A DNA stretch of 64,000 bases from positions 868,001 through 932,000 of the forward strand of contig NZ_AP025592.1 of the NCBI RefSeq assembly GCF_023169965.1, in the 5' to 3' direction. The notes under the pieces were generated by a model. It made no database searches. It was not told the origin of the DNA and saw only the letters and a list, made by a program, of their open reading frames with translations. The position numbers were made by a program, and so were the translations under genes. The stretch comes from Anaeromyxobacter paludicola (GTDB taxonomy: Bacteria > Myxococcota > Myxococcia > Myxococcales > Anaeromyxobacteraceae). This document shows, piece by piece, positions 37,190 to 47,359 of this stretch (its first letter is position 1; each line of letters begins with the position of its first letter).

Positions 37190-38416
37190 CTAGCCCTCCT
37201 CGCGCAGCCGGGCGGCCCGCGGGTCCGCGTCCACCGCCGCCCGCAGCTCCTCGAGCTGCTCGCGCTGCTGCCAGAGCGGCTCGGCGTAGACGCCCTGGAA
37301 GAGGCTCTCGAGCGGCGGCTTCGGCGGGAGCGCCTCGGCCTCCCGCATCGCGGCCAGGATCTCGGCCTGGGCCTGCTCCCGGAGCGCCGCGTCGTCGGCC
37401 TCGGAGAGGAGCCCGCGCCAGGCGAGGTGCGCCTTGAGGCGCAGGATGGGGTCCTTCTTCCGCCACGGCTCGACCAGCTCGGGCGCGCGGTAGGCCCGGG
37501 GGTCGTCGCTCGTGGAGTGACCCTCCATCCGGTAGGTGACGCACTCGATCAGGGTGGGGCCCTCGCCGGCGTGGGCGCGCGCCCGGGCGAGCCGGGTCGC
37601 CTCGTACACCGCGAGGAGGTCGTTCCCGTCCACCCGCTCGCCCCGCATGCCGTACCCGAGGGCCTTCTCGGCGAAGGTGACGGCGGCGGTCTGCCGCTCG
37701 CGCGGCACGCTGATGGCCCAGCCGTTGTTGCGGCAGACGAAGACCACCGGGACCTTCCGCACGCCGGCGAAGTTGAGCCCGGTGTGGAAGTCGTTGGCGC
37801 TCGTGGCCCCCTCGCCGAAGTAGACGAGCGGCACCATGTCGTCCCCCTTGATGCGGGCCGCCCAGCCGGCGCCGACCGCCTGCGGGATCTGGGTGGCGAT
37901 GGGAGAGCTGATGGAGGCGAAGCGCCCGGCGGCGAAGGCCTCGTGGCACGGCATCTGGTGGCCGAGCATGAGATCGCCCGAGTTGCCGAGCAGGTCGCAG
38001 AGGAACCTCTGGAGCGGCAGGCCGCGCAGCAGCGCCGCGCCGTGCTCGCGGTAGCAGGGGAAGATCCAGTCCTGGTCGGCCATCGCCGCCGCCGCGCCGA
38101 GGACCGTCGCCTCCTCGCCGATGGAGCCGATGTAGAAGCCGATCCGGCCCTGCCGCTGCAGCTGGATCATCCGCTCGTCGAGGAGCCGGTTCAGCACCAT
38201 GAGCCGGTAGAGCGATACGAGCCGCTCCGCCGGCAGGTGCAAGCGCGAGAGGTCGGCGCTCCCGTCGTCGGCGAGGACGGTCTCGAGCGGGAACTCCTTC
38301 TCCGGCCGATGGGGCGCGGGGCGCTGGGCGAACGGCGGGAGCTCCGGCATGGCGTGGCCGTTCTGGCCGCCGTGCCCGTTCCGCTTCACGAGGTTCTGGT
38401 GGATCTCTCGCCGCAT
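37190..38416 (-). CDS. 2-oxoacid dehydrogenase E1 component alpha subunit (proximal copy)
   Basis: Second E1-alpha paralogue, 408 residues. The first 60 residues are an extra Gly/Asn/Pro-rich tail (KRNGHGGQNGHAMPELPP), so an internal ATG might also serve as start. The ATG at 38416 has GGAG nearby and is retained. The core has DERMIQLQRQGRIGFYIGSI, a ThDP motif beginning FGEGATSANDFH and ending with the Asn pair of CRNNGWAIS, and YRMEGHSTSDDP. Compared with the distal copy the ThDP motif starts GEG instead of GDG, which may still bind Mg-ThDP as in some BCKDH subunits. It is 29 bases downstream of lipA. Confidence 0.88.
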   Translation of the reverse strand: MRREIHQNLVKRNGHGGQNGHAMPELPPFAQRPAPHRPEKEFPLETVLADDGSADLSRLHLPAERLVSLYRLMVLNRLLDERMIQLQRQGRIGFYIGSIGEEATVLGAAAAMADQDWIFPCYREHGAALLRGLPLQRFLCDLLGNSGDLMLGHQMPCHEAFAAGRFASISSPIATQIPQAVGAGWAARIKGDDMVPLVYFGEGATSANDFHTGLNFAGVRKVPVVFVCRNNGWAISVPRERQTAAVTFAEKALGYGMRGERVDGNDLLAVYEATRLARARAHAGEGPTLIECVTYRMEGHSTSDDPRAYRAPELVEPWRKKDPILRLKAHLAWRGLLSEADDAALREQAQAEILAAMREAEALPPKPPLESLFQGVYAEPLWQQREQLEELRAAVDADPRAARLREEG

Positions 38417-38445
38417 CGGTCGCTCCGAATCCAGGGTGAGGACGC

Positions 38446-39447
38446 TCAGGGACCGCCAGCCGGCCGTCGCGGGGCGCCGATCTCCCCGCGCAGGAAGAGC
38501 TCCGCCGCCCGGTAGCTCGAACGGACGAGGGGCCCGCTCGCCACGTACCTGAATCCGAGCCGCTCCCCAAGGCCCTTGAAGGTCTCGAACCGCTCGGGCG
38601 TCACGAACTCCATGACCGGCAGGTGCCAGGCGGACGGGCGCAGATACTGCCCGAGCGTGAGGATCTCGACGCCGACGGCCCGCAGGTCGCGCATCGCCTC
38701 CTCCACCTCCTCCGGGGTCTCGCCGAGCCCGAGCATGATGGAGGACTTGGTGAAGATGGACGGGAACTCGCGCTTCATCCGGTCGAGCACCCCGAGCGTC
38801 TGGTCGTACCCGGCCCGGGCGTCCCGCACCACCGGCGTGAGCCGCCGCACCGTCTCGAGGTTGTTCGCGAAGACGTCGGGGCGGGCGCGCCCGATGGTCC
38901 GCACCGCCTCGGCGTCGCCGCGGAAGTCGGGCGTGAGCACCTCCACGAGCAGGCCCGGGATGGCGCGCAGGTGACGGATCGCCTCGGCGAAGTGGCCGGC
39001 GCCGCCGTCCGGCAGGTCGTCGCGATCCACGCTCGTGACGACGAGGTACTCGAGCCCGAGGCGGCCGACCATCTCGGCGAGGTGGCGCGGCTCGTCGGGA
39101 TCGAGCGGCGGCGGCGCGGCCGCGGTCTTCACGTTGCAGAAGCGGCACCCGCGCGTGCAGGTGTCGCCCATGAGCATCACCGTCGCCGTGCCGCCGCCCC
39201 AGCACTCGGCGACGTTGGGGCAGTGGGCCTCCTGGCAGACCGTGTGGAGCTTCTCCCGGCCCAGGGTCTCGCTCACCGTCCGGTAGCGCTCCCCGCCCGG
39301 GACGCCCACCCGGAGCCACGGCGGCTTCTTCGCCCCCATCGGCACGCCCTCGGCGCGCATCCGGGCGACGATCTCCGCGCGATCCGAAGGCGGGACCTCG
39401 GCCGGGCCGCCGAGTACCGGGAGGCGCGTTCGGGAAGGGGTCGTCAT
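38446..39447 (-). CDS. lipA: Lipoyl synthase
   Basis: Radical SAM enzyme that inserts two sulfurs into protein-bound octanoyl groups. The 333-residue protein carries the auxiliary cluster cysteines C71, C76 and C82 ([12 protein letters not shown]), the radical-SAM cluster C97-x3-C101-x2-C104 (CTRGCRFC), and a C-terminal RSSY motif whose Ser ligates the auxiliary cluster. The ATG at 39447 with GAGGACC upstream is chosen; an in-frame ATG at 39468 is possible. It leads the operon with the E1, E2, E3 and lipB genes, so lipoylation capacity follows the supply of its target protein. Confidence 0.97.
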   Translation of the reverse strand: MTTPSRTRLPVLGGPAEVPPSDRAEIVARMRAEGVPMGAKKPPWLRVGVPGGERYRTVSETLGREKLHTVCQEAHCPNVAECWGGGTATVMLMGDTCTRGCRFCNVKTAAAPPPLDPDEPRHLAEMVGRLGLEYLVVTSVDRDDLPDGGAGHFAEAIRHLRAIPGLLVEVLTPDFRGDAEAVRTIGRARPDVFANNLETVRRLTPVVRDARAGYDQTLGVLDRMKREFPSIFTKSSIMLGLGETPEEVEEAMRDLRAVGVEILTLGQYLRPSAWHLPVMEFVTPERFETFKGLGERLGFRYVASGPLVRSSYRAAELFLRGEIGAPRRPAGGP

Positions 39448-39550
39448 GGTCCTCGTACCCTTACTCATTCTTCCGAAAAAAAGCCGCATGATATGCTGCG
39501 CCAGCGCTCCCCCGCGGGGGTGAACCGGAGCCGCTCCAGAGGACGCCTGC

Positions 39551-40624
39551 TTGACGACTGCCCAGGCCGCGCCGGCCACCCGAATCCTGATCGTGGACGA
39601 CGACGCCTCCGTCCGGGACGTCATCGCGGTGCTGCTCACGGAGGAGGGCTACGCCTGCACGACCGCCTCCTCCGCCGACGAGGCGCTGGAGCGCGCGCGG
39701 GGCGGGGACTTCGAGCTCTGCATCAGCGACATGAAGATGCCCGGCAAGGGCGGCCTCTGGCTCCTGGAGCGGCTCCGGGCGGAGCACCCCTCCCTCGCGA
39801 TGGTGATGCTCACCGCCTACGGCGAGACCGAGGCGGCGGTCGAGTGCCTGCGCGAGGGCGCCTCCGACTACCTGCTCAAGCCGCCCAAGCTCACCGAGCT
39901 CGTCCGCTCCATCGAGCGCGCCCTGGCCCGGCGCCGGCTCGAGCTCGCGCGCCAGCGCTACCGCAAGAGCCTGGAGACGCGGGTCCTCGAGAAGACCGCC
40001 GAGCTCTCGCACGCGCTGCGCCAGGTGGAGCAGAGCTACCAGACCACGCTCGACGCGCTGGTCGCCGCCCTCGACGCCCGGGAGCACGAGACGAGCGACC
40101 ACTCCCAGCGCGTGGTCCGGTACACCCTCGCCATCGCCGACCGGCTCGGGCTGCCGCAGTCGCAGCTCCCGGACATCGCCCGGGGCGCCCTCCTGCACGA
40201 CATCGGCAAGATCGGCGTCCCCGACGCCATCCTCCTCAAGCCCGGCAAGCTCACGCCCGCGGAGTGGGAGGAGATGCGCCGCCACCCGCACGTCGGCTGG
40301 ACGATCCTGCGGTCGATCCCGTTCCTCGAGGCGCCGGCGGAGATCGTCCTCGCCCACCAGGAGCGGTACGACGGCCGCGGCTATCCCCGCGGCCTCTCCG
40401 GCGACGCCATCCCGCTCGGCGCGCGGATCTTCGCCATCGCCGACACGCTCGACGCGATGACGAGCGACCGCCCCTACCGGCAGCGGCAGAGCTTCGCCGC
40501 CGCCATCGCCGAGGTGGCGCGCTGCAGCGGGACGCAGTTCGACCCGCGCTGCGTCGAGGCCTTCCTCGCCATCGGCGAGGAGGAGCTGGTGGCTCTCCGC
40601 ACCGCGCAGCCGCGGGTGGCCTGA
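39551..40624 (+). CDS. Response regulator with HD-GYP cyclic-di-GMP phosphodiesterase-type domain
   Basis: Two-domain signalling protein of 357 residues. The N-terminal receiver has [10 protein letters not shown] with acidic pocket, phosphoacceptor D60 in CISDMKMPG, a Thr in MLTAYGE and K in LLKPPKL. A helical linker (130-175, probably coiled coil) follows. The HD-GYP domain has [10 protein letters not shown] (the HD pair) and [11 protein letters not shown] (the GYP motif), the features of enzymes that degrade cyclic-di-GMP. The start is TTG at 39551, preceded by AGAGGA at 12 bases. No partner kinase is adjacent. It is divergent from lipA across 103 bases that must hold both promoters. Confidence 0.93.
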   Translation: MTTAQAAPATRILIVDDDASVRDVIAVLLTEEGYACTTASSADEALERARGGDFELCISDMKMPGKGGLWLLERLRAEHPSLAMVMLTAYGETEAAVECLREGASDYLLKPPKLTELVRSIERALARRRLELARQRYRKSLETRVLEKTAELSHALRQVEQSYQTTLDALVAALDAREHETSDHSQRVVRYTLAIADRLGLPQSQLPDIARGALLHDIGKIGVPDAILLKPGKLTPAEWEEMRRHPHVGWTILRSIPFLEAPAEIVLAHQERYDGRGYPRGLSGDAIPLGARIFAIADTLDAMTSDRPYRQRQSFAAAIAEVARCSGTQFDPRCVEAFLAIGEEELVALRTAQPRVA

Positions 40625-40657
40625 CCGGCCGGGCAGGGCCGGCTCAGGCCGGGGCGG

Positions 40658-41056
40658 CTAGCCCTTCTCCACCGCCTTGCCGGCCTTCTTCCAGCCCTCG
40701 ATCCCGTCGCCGAGCACCAGCACCTTCGCGTACCCCATCTCGACCGCCCGCCGGGCGGCCTCGTGGCTCGCGCCTCAGAGCTTGTTGGCGCAGTAGAACA
40801 CGAGCACGGCCCCCTTGTCGGCGGGCAGCACCGAGGCGGGGTAGTCGCTGTAGTGGACGTGCTTCGCGCCGGGGACGTGCCCCTTCGCGAAGATCTCGGG
40901 CGGGTTCGCGTCGAAGACGTAGACGCCGGGCTTGCCGACGAGCGACGCCACGCGGGCGACGTCGGCCACCTCGAACCCCTCCCCTCCCGCCGCGCGGGCG
41001 GCGAGCGGGAGGGCGAGCGGACAGGCGAGGGCGAGCATGAGCAGGAGGTTGCGCAT
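40658..41056 (-). CDS. Periplasmic rhodanese-like protein, probable selenoprotein (UGA at codon 94)
   Basis: Reads as a 132-residue rhodanese-domain protein if the in-frame TGA at 40775-40777 is decoded. Residues 1-22 are a signal peptide (MRNLLLMLALACPLALPLAA). The rhodanese fold follows: VYVFDANPPEIFAKGHVPGA (45-64), then LVFYC89-ANKL-U94-GASHEAARRAVE and VLVLGDGIEGWKKAGKAVEK, the usual C-terminal end of the family, then TAG at 40658. Family members as I recall them have YCANxxCxASHxAA, so the UGA falls exactly where a cysteine is expected. The reading after the UGA keeps perfect rhodanese similarity, against a random stop. A hairpin matching bacterial SECIS rules follows. Translation stopping at the UGA would lose the active-site loop and last helices. 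A nonsense mutation is the alternative. selA/selB/selC are not in the window. Confidence 0.82.
40742..40760 (-). promoter_or_regulatory. Candidate bacterial SECIS hairpin
   Basis: Downstream of the UGA on the coding strand, positions +15 to +33 fold into an 8-bp stem GGCCGCCC pairing with GGGCGGUC reversed (one G-U pair), with apical loop GGC at +23 to +25. A loop beginning with G, about 16-37 bases after UGA, is the published bacterial SECIS rule bound by SelB; E. coli fdhF has GGUC. In a GC-rich gene a hairpin can arise by chance. Confidence 0.6.
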
Positions 41057-41143
41057 GGGGTCGTTCTTTAGCGGGTGGGCGGCTCGCACGCCAGCCCGGA
41101 GAGCCGGGTAGCGGCTCCGCGTGCGGGCGGCCAGGGCCAAGGG

Positions 41144-42596
<1,453 letters not shown>

Positions 42597-42647
42597 CGCG
42601 CGCCCGTCGATGTGTGGACCGCCGGTCGAGCCGGCCACCGCCCGCGG

Positions 42648-44016
<1,369 letters not shown>

Positions 44017-44100
44017 CGAGGAAGTGGGGCCCGGGCGAGGCTTGAAGCGCCCGTCCCCGGCGGCTAGACGGCAGGCTGCCCGCGCGCGAGGAGGTGCCGG

Positions 44101-44952
44101 ATGGCAGGGCTGCTCGAAGGCAAGGTGGCGGTGGTGACCGGCGCGGGCGGGGGCATCGGGCGGCAGCACGCGCTCGCCCTGGCCCGCGAGGGCGCCCGCG
44201 TGGTGGTCAACGACGTCGGCAGCGACCGGCACGGCGGCGGCCGGGGCGCCGAGATGGCCGACGCGGTGGTCGCGGAGATCCGGGCCGCGGGCGGCGAGGC
44301 GGCCGCGAGCTACGACTCGGTCGCCACGCGCGAGGGGGCGGACGGGATCGTCTGGACGGCGCAGTCGAAGTTCGGCGCCCTCGACGTGCTCGTGAACAAC
44401 GCCGGGATCCTGCGCGACCGCACCCTCCTCAACATGAGCGAGGAGGATTTCCGGCGGGTGCTCGCGGTCCACCTCGAGGGGACCTTCTTCTGCACGCAGG
44501 CGGCGGCCCGGGCGATGAAGGTCCAGGGGCGTGGCGGCCGGATCGTGAACACCACCAGCCTCTCGGGACTGGTCGGGAACTTCGGCCAGGCGAACTACGC
44601 CGCGGCCAAGGCCGGCATCTACGCGTTGACCCGGGTCTGCGCCATCGAGCTCGAGCGGATCGGCGTGACGGTGAACGCCGTCGCCCCGGTGGCGCTCACC
44701 CGCATGACGAGCGATCTCCCCATGATGAAGGGGGTGAGCGAGGCGGAGCTGGGGCCGCAGCACGTCTCGCCGGTGGTGGTCTTCCTGGCGAGCGAGCTGG
44801 CCCGGACCGTGACCGGCCAGGTCGTGGGAGTGCAGGGCGGGAAGGTGTTCGCCTGGCGGATGGAGGCCACCGCCGGGGTGGAGCGTCCCCCGGGCGCGGG
44901 GGTCTGGACGGCGGCGGAGCTGGCGGAGGCGTGGGTCCGGATCACCGGGTGA
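44101..44952 (+). CDS. Short-chain dehydrogenase/reductase, (3R)-hydroxyacyl-CoA dehydrogenase-like
   Basis: NAD(P)-dependent SDR of 283 residues. TGAGGGIGR at 13-21 binds the cofactor. VVVNDVGSDRHG follows strand 2, NNAG lies at 99-102, and catalytic residues are seen as Ser in TTSLSG (about 153-155), Y166 and K170 (GQANYAAAKAG). The NFGQANYAAAK segment and the long N-terminal insert are reminiscent of peroxisomal multifunctional enzyme type 2 dehydrogenase domains, which oxidise (3R)-hydroxyacyl-CoA. That substrate is inferred. The ATG at 44101 has GAGGAGG about six bases before. The gene stands alone, divergent from eno. Confidence 0.85.
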   Translation: MAGLLEGKVAVVTGAGGGIGRQHALALAREGARVVVNDVGSDRHGGGRGAEMADAVVAEIRAAGGEAAASYDSVATREGADGIVWTAQSKFGALDVLVNNAGILRDRTLLNMSEEDFRRVLAVHLEGTFFCTQAAARAMKVQGRGGRIVNTTSLSGLVGNFGQANYAAAKAGIYALTRVCAIELERIGVTVNAVAPVALTRMTSDLPMMKGVSEAELGPQHVSPVVVFLASELARTVTGQVVGVQGGKVFAWRMEATAGVERPPGAGVWTAAELAEAWVRITG

Positions 44953-44999
44953 GGCGCGCCTCGCCCCGGCGCGACCCGTGGAAGCCCGCCCCCGGCCGG

Positions 45000-45182
45000 T
45001 CAGGCCGAGTAGTCGATGATGACCACGCCGCGGTCGCCGCCGGGACCCTCCCGGTCGTCGTTGGAGCGGTTGGGCGAGCGGGCGGGTGGCTCCGGGACCG
45101 GCAGCTCGATCGAGGGACGCTCTTCCCGGTGCTGCTCCGGGTGGCGCCGCTTGATCTCCTCGATGATGAACGCGTCGAGCAT
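45000..45182 (-). CDS. 60-residue hypothetical protein
   Basis: Very small protein beginning MLDAFIIEEIKRRHPEQHRE, then Pro/Ser-rich with a C-terminal GGDRGVVIIDYSA. The helical N-terminus, disordered middle and short hydrophobic C-terminal strand look deliberate. The ATG at 45182 has GGAGAG six bases upstream, and a TTGACC/TTAGAG promoter-like pair lies about 100 bases further up. I recall similar short MLDAFIIE-type proteins in other myxobacteria but cannot verify this. Function unknown. Confidence 0.6.
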   Translation of the reverse strand: MLDAFIIEEIKRRHPEQHREERPSIELPVPEPPARSPNRSNDDREGPGGDRGVVIIDYSA

Positions 45183-45500
45183 CGCTCTCTCCGCCCCTCC
45201 GGACCCCTGGGACTGCAAACCGCGTTCCCTTCGTCTCCTCGCCCTCCGTGCGGGGCCGGCACCATGCCAGGAACCCACCTCGGCCTGCTCTAACACCCGC
45301 GGTATGGGGTGGTCAAGGCGACCAACGGCGCGGCGCGCCAGTGGTTCCATGTCACCCTCGCGTGTGAACTTATGCGACGGGCGGACGCGCGCCACCACAC
45401 CTTCGTCGTGGGTCGCCTCGGACCACCGAGCGGCACCCGGGGCCCCTTCCACCCGCTCCTTCCGGCGCCCCCCGAGCGTACGGGCGCCGAGCGGGCGAGC
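45183..45500. other. 318-bp interval without recognised gene
   Basis: Lies between the SRPBCC gene's stop and the start of the 60-residue protein, both on the minus strand. It holds a promoter-like pair (45288-45316). I see no conserved coding frame, tRNA or strong terminator in it. Confidence 0.5.
45288..45316 (-). promoter_or_regulatory. Candidate promoter for the 60-residue protein gene
   Basis: TTGACC (45311-45316 on the minus strand), 17-base spacer, TTAGAG (45288-45293). The transcript would carry a leader of roughly 100 bases before the ATG at 45182. Confidence 0.4.
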
Positions 45501-45944
45501 CTACGCCCCCTCGGCCCGGGCCTTGAAGGCCGCCAGCATCCTCGGCAGGGAGACCTTCGTGAGCTCGTCCGTCAGCTTGTCCACGACCAGCTGCGGCACC
45601 AGCGCGGGCTTCGCGATCTCGACCTCGACCGTGTAGCGGGCGCGGGTACGGCCGCCCTCGTCGGAGAGCTCCCAGGAGCCGTTGGAGACCTTCATCATCT
45701 CGCCCCCGACGAGCGACCAGCTCACGCGGGTGGGCCGCACCTCCACGTGGCGCAGGGTGTAGCGGATGCGCCGGATGCCGAGGTCGATCTGGTACTCGAC
45801 GTCGCGCGCCCCGGGCGCCGGCGTGACCCGGATGCCCTTCACCTGGGGCACGAACTCGGGGTAGCGCTCGTACTGCACGATGAGATCGAAGAACCGCTCG
45901 ACCGGGACCTCGACCACCACCTCGCGGGACGCCGAAGAGGACAT
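45501..45944 (-). CDS. SRPBCC (RatA/polyketide-cyclase-like) ligand-binding protein
   Basis: A 147-residue START-like helix-grip protein. EVPVERFFDLIVQYERYPEF near residue 13 is the opening helix pair, and VSWSLVGGEMMKVSNGSWEL resembles the RatA/COQ10 segment (W-x-L-x-x-G-x-F/M-xx-L-xGxW-x-F). A long C-terminal helix closes the pocket. Family members bind lipids or ubiquinone-like molecules, or affect ribosomes (RatA). It lies 6 bases after glpX and ends the hom-ybgC-glpX operon. Confidence 0.8.
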   Translation of the reverse strand: MSSSASREVVVEVPVERFFDLIVQYERYPEFVPQVKGIRVTPAPGARDVEYQIDLGIRRIRYTLRHVEVRPTRVSWSLVGGEMMKVSNGSWELSDEGGRTRARYTVEVEIAKPALVPQLVVDKLTDELTKVSLPRMLAAFKARAEGA

Positions 45945-45950
45945 GCGCTC

Positions 45951-46916
45951 CTACCAGCCGTAGTTGGGCTTGTGACGGAACCGGTGCTCGGTCTCGATGT
46001 AGCGGATGGTCCCGCTCTTCGACCGCATCACCACGGAGTGGGTGCGCGCGCCCTCGCCGGTGAAGCGCACGCCCTTGAGGAAGTCGCCGTTGGTCACGCC
46101 GGTCGCGGCGAACATCACGTTGCCGCCGGCCAGCTCCTCGATGGACAGGACCTTCTCCGGCTCCCGCACGCCCATCTGCGCGGCGCGCTCCCGCTCCCGG
46201 TCGTTCCGGAAGACGAGCCGCCCCTGCATGTCGCCGCCCACGCAGCGGAGCGCGGCCGCGGCGATGACGCCCTCGGGCGCGCCGCCGATCCCCATGAGCA
46301 CGTCCACGCCGGTGTCGGGGAAGCAGGTGTTGATGGCGCCCGAGACGTCGCCGTCGCCGATGAGCTTGATGCGGGCGCCGGCGGCGCGCACCTCGGCGAT
46401 GAGCTTCTCGTGCCGCGGCCGGTCGAGGATCACCACCGTGAGGTCCTCGACGTACTTGTCGAGGCAGTCGGCGACGCGGCGCAGGTTCTCGGTGGGGCTC
46501 TTCGTCAGGTCCACGCAGCCGCGCGCGCCGGGCCCCACCGCGATCTTCTCCATGTAGCAGTCGGGGGCGCGCAGCAGCTTCCCCTTCTCCCCCATGGCGA
46601 TGACGCTGATGGCGTTGGCGGCGCCGGTGGCGCAGAGGTTCGTCCCCTCGAGCGGATCCACCGCGATCTCGATCTCGAGGTCCCCCGGGTGGCAGCGCCC
46701 CACCCGCTCCCCGATGTAGAGCATGGGGGCCTCGTCCCGCTCCCCCTCGCCGATCACCACCTCGCCGTGGATGTGCAGGTCGTTGAACGCCTTGCGCATC
46801 GCCTCCACGGCGGCCAGGTCGGCGCCGTTGCGGTCGCCGCGGCCCATGAGCCGGGCCGAGGCCAGCGCGGCGGCCTCGGTGATTCGGGCGACTTCGAGCG
46901 CGAGGTTGCGGTCCAT
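45951..46916 (-). CDS. glpX: Class II fructose-1,6-bisphosphatase
   Basis: Gluconeogenic phosphatase of 321 residues. It shows GRGDRNGADLAAVEAMR near 25, GEVVIGEGERDEAPMLYIGE with metal-binding acidic residues, VDPLEGTNLCATG (the DPLEGT signature of lithium-sensitive phosphatases), and IGGAPEGVIAAAALRCVGG. There is no class I FBPase in the window. It is 24 bases downstream of ybgC. Together with enolase nearby and the TCA genes this supports growth on organic acids. Confidence 0.96.
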   Translation of the reverse strand: MDRNLALEVARITEAAALASARLMGRGDRNGADLAAVEAMRKAFNDLHIHGEVVIGEGERDEAPMLYIGERVGRCHPGDLEIEIAVDPLEGTNLCATGAANAISVIAMGEKGKLLRAPDCYMEKIAVGPGARGCVDLTKSPTENLRRVADCLDKYVEDLTVVILDRPRHEKLIAEVRAAGARIKLIGDGDVSGAINTCFPDTGVDVLMGIGGAPEGVIAAAALRCVGGDMQGRLVFRNDRERERAAQMGVREPEKVLSIEELAGGNVMFAATGVTNGDFLKGVRFTGEGARTHSVVMRSKSGTIRYIETEHRFRHKPNYGW

Positions 46917-46940
46917 GGTTCGTTCCCCCGTGTCCTGATC

Positions 46941-47348
46941 CTAGGTGGCGACGTCCTCGCCCGGCAGGAGCCGGTCGAGCAGCGCGCGCGGCATCCGCTG
47001 CACCCGCCCGTCGAGGTCCACGCAGGCGTGGACGGTGTGCCCGGTGGCGAGCAGCTCCTCGCCCCGGAGGACTCGATAGCCGAAGCGGGCCGAGGCGCGC
47101 CGCACCTCGGTGAGGCGGACCTCCACCCGGAGGAGATCGTCGTACCGCGCCGGCGACCGGTAGCTCACCTGGGCGTCCACGACCGGGAGGGCCAGCCGGT
47201 GCAGCTCCTCGAAGTCGCGGTAGCGCAGCCCCTTCGCCCGGATGAACTCGTTCCGCCCCGCCTCGAAAAATCTCAAATAATTCGCGTAATATACGATCCC
47301 CATTTTGTCCGTATCGCCGTAGATCACGCGGAGCTCGGTCGCGACCAT
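46941..47348 (-). CDS. ybgC: YbgC-type acyl-CoA thioesterase
   Basis: A 135-residue hotdog-fold thioesterase of the 4-hydroxybenzoyl-CoA/Tol-Pal-associated type. The signature IYGDTDKMGIVYYANYLRFF (9-28) contains the catalytic Asp at D14. The codons of exactly this conserved segment (47265-47318) are strikingly AT-rich for the genome (AAA, GTA, TAT, AAT, TTG, AGA, TTT), although the encoded protein is normal. The gene sits between hom and glpX, 11 and 24 bases away. No tol-pal genes are nearby. Confidence 0.9.
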   Translation of the reverse strand: MVATELRVIYGDTDKMGIVYYANYLRFFEAGRNEFIRAKGLRYRDFEELHRLALPVVDAQVSYRSPARYDDLLRVEVRLTEVRRASARFGYRVLRGEELLATGHTVHACVDLDGRVQRMPRALLDRLLPGEDVAT

Positions 47349-47359
47349 GGGGGCGGGGC

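Noticed and set aside
40775-40777. Simple pseudogene explanation for the rhodanese
   Set aside because: Not excluded, but less likely: only one stop, no frameshift, perfect family similarity on both sides, UGA at a Cys position, and a SECIS-like hairpin. Kept as the main alternative.
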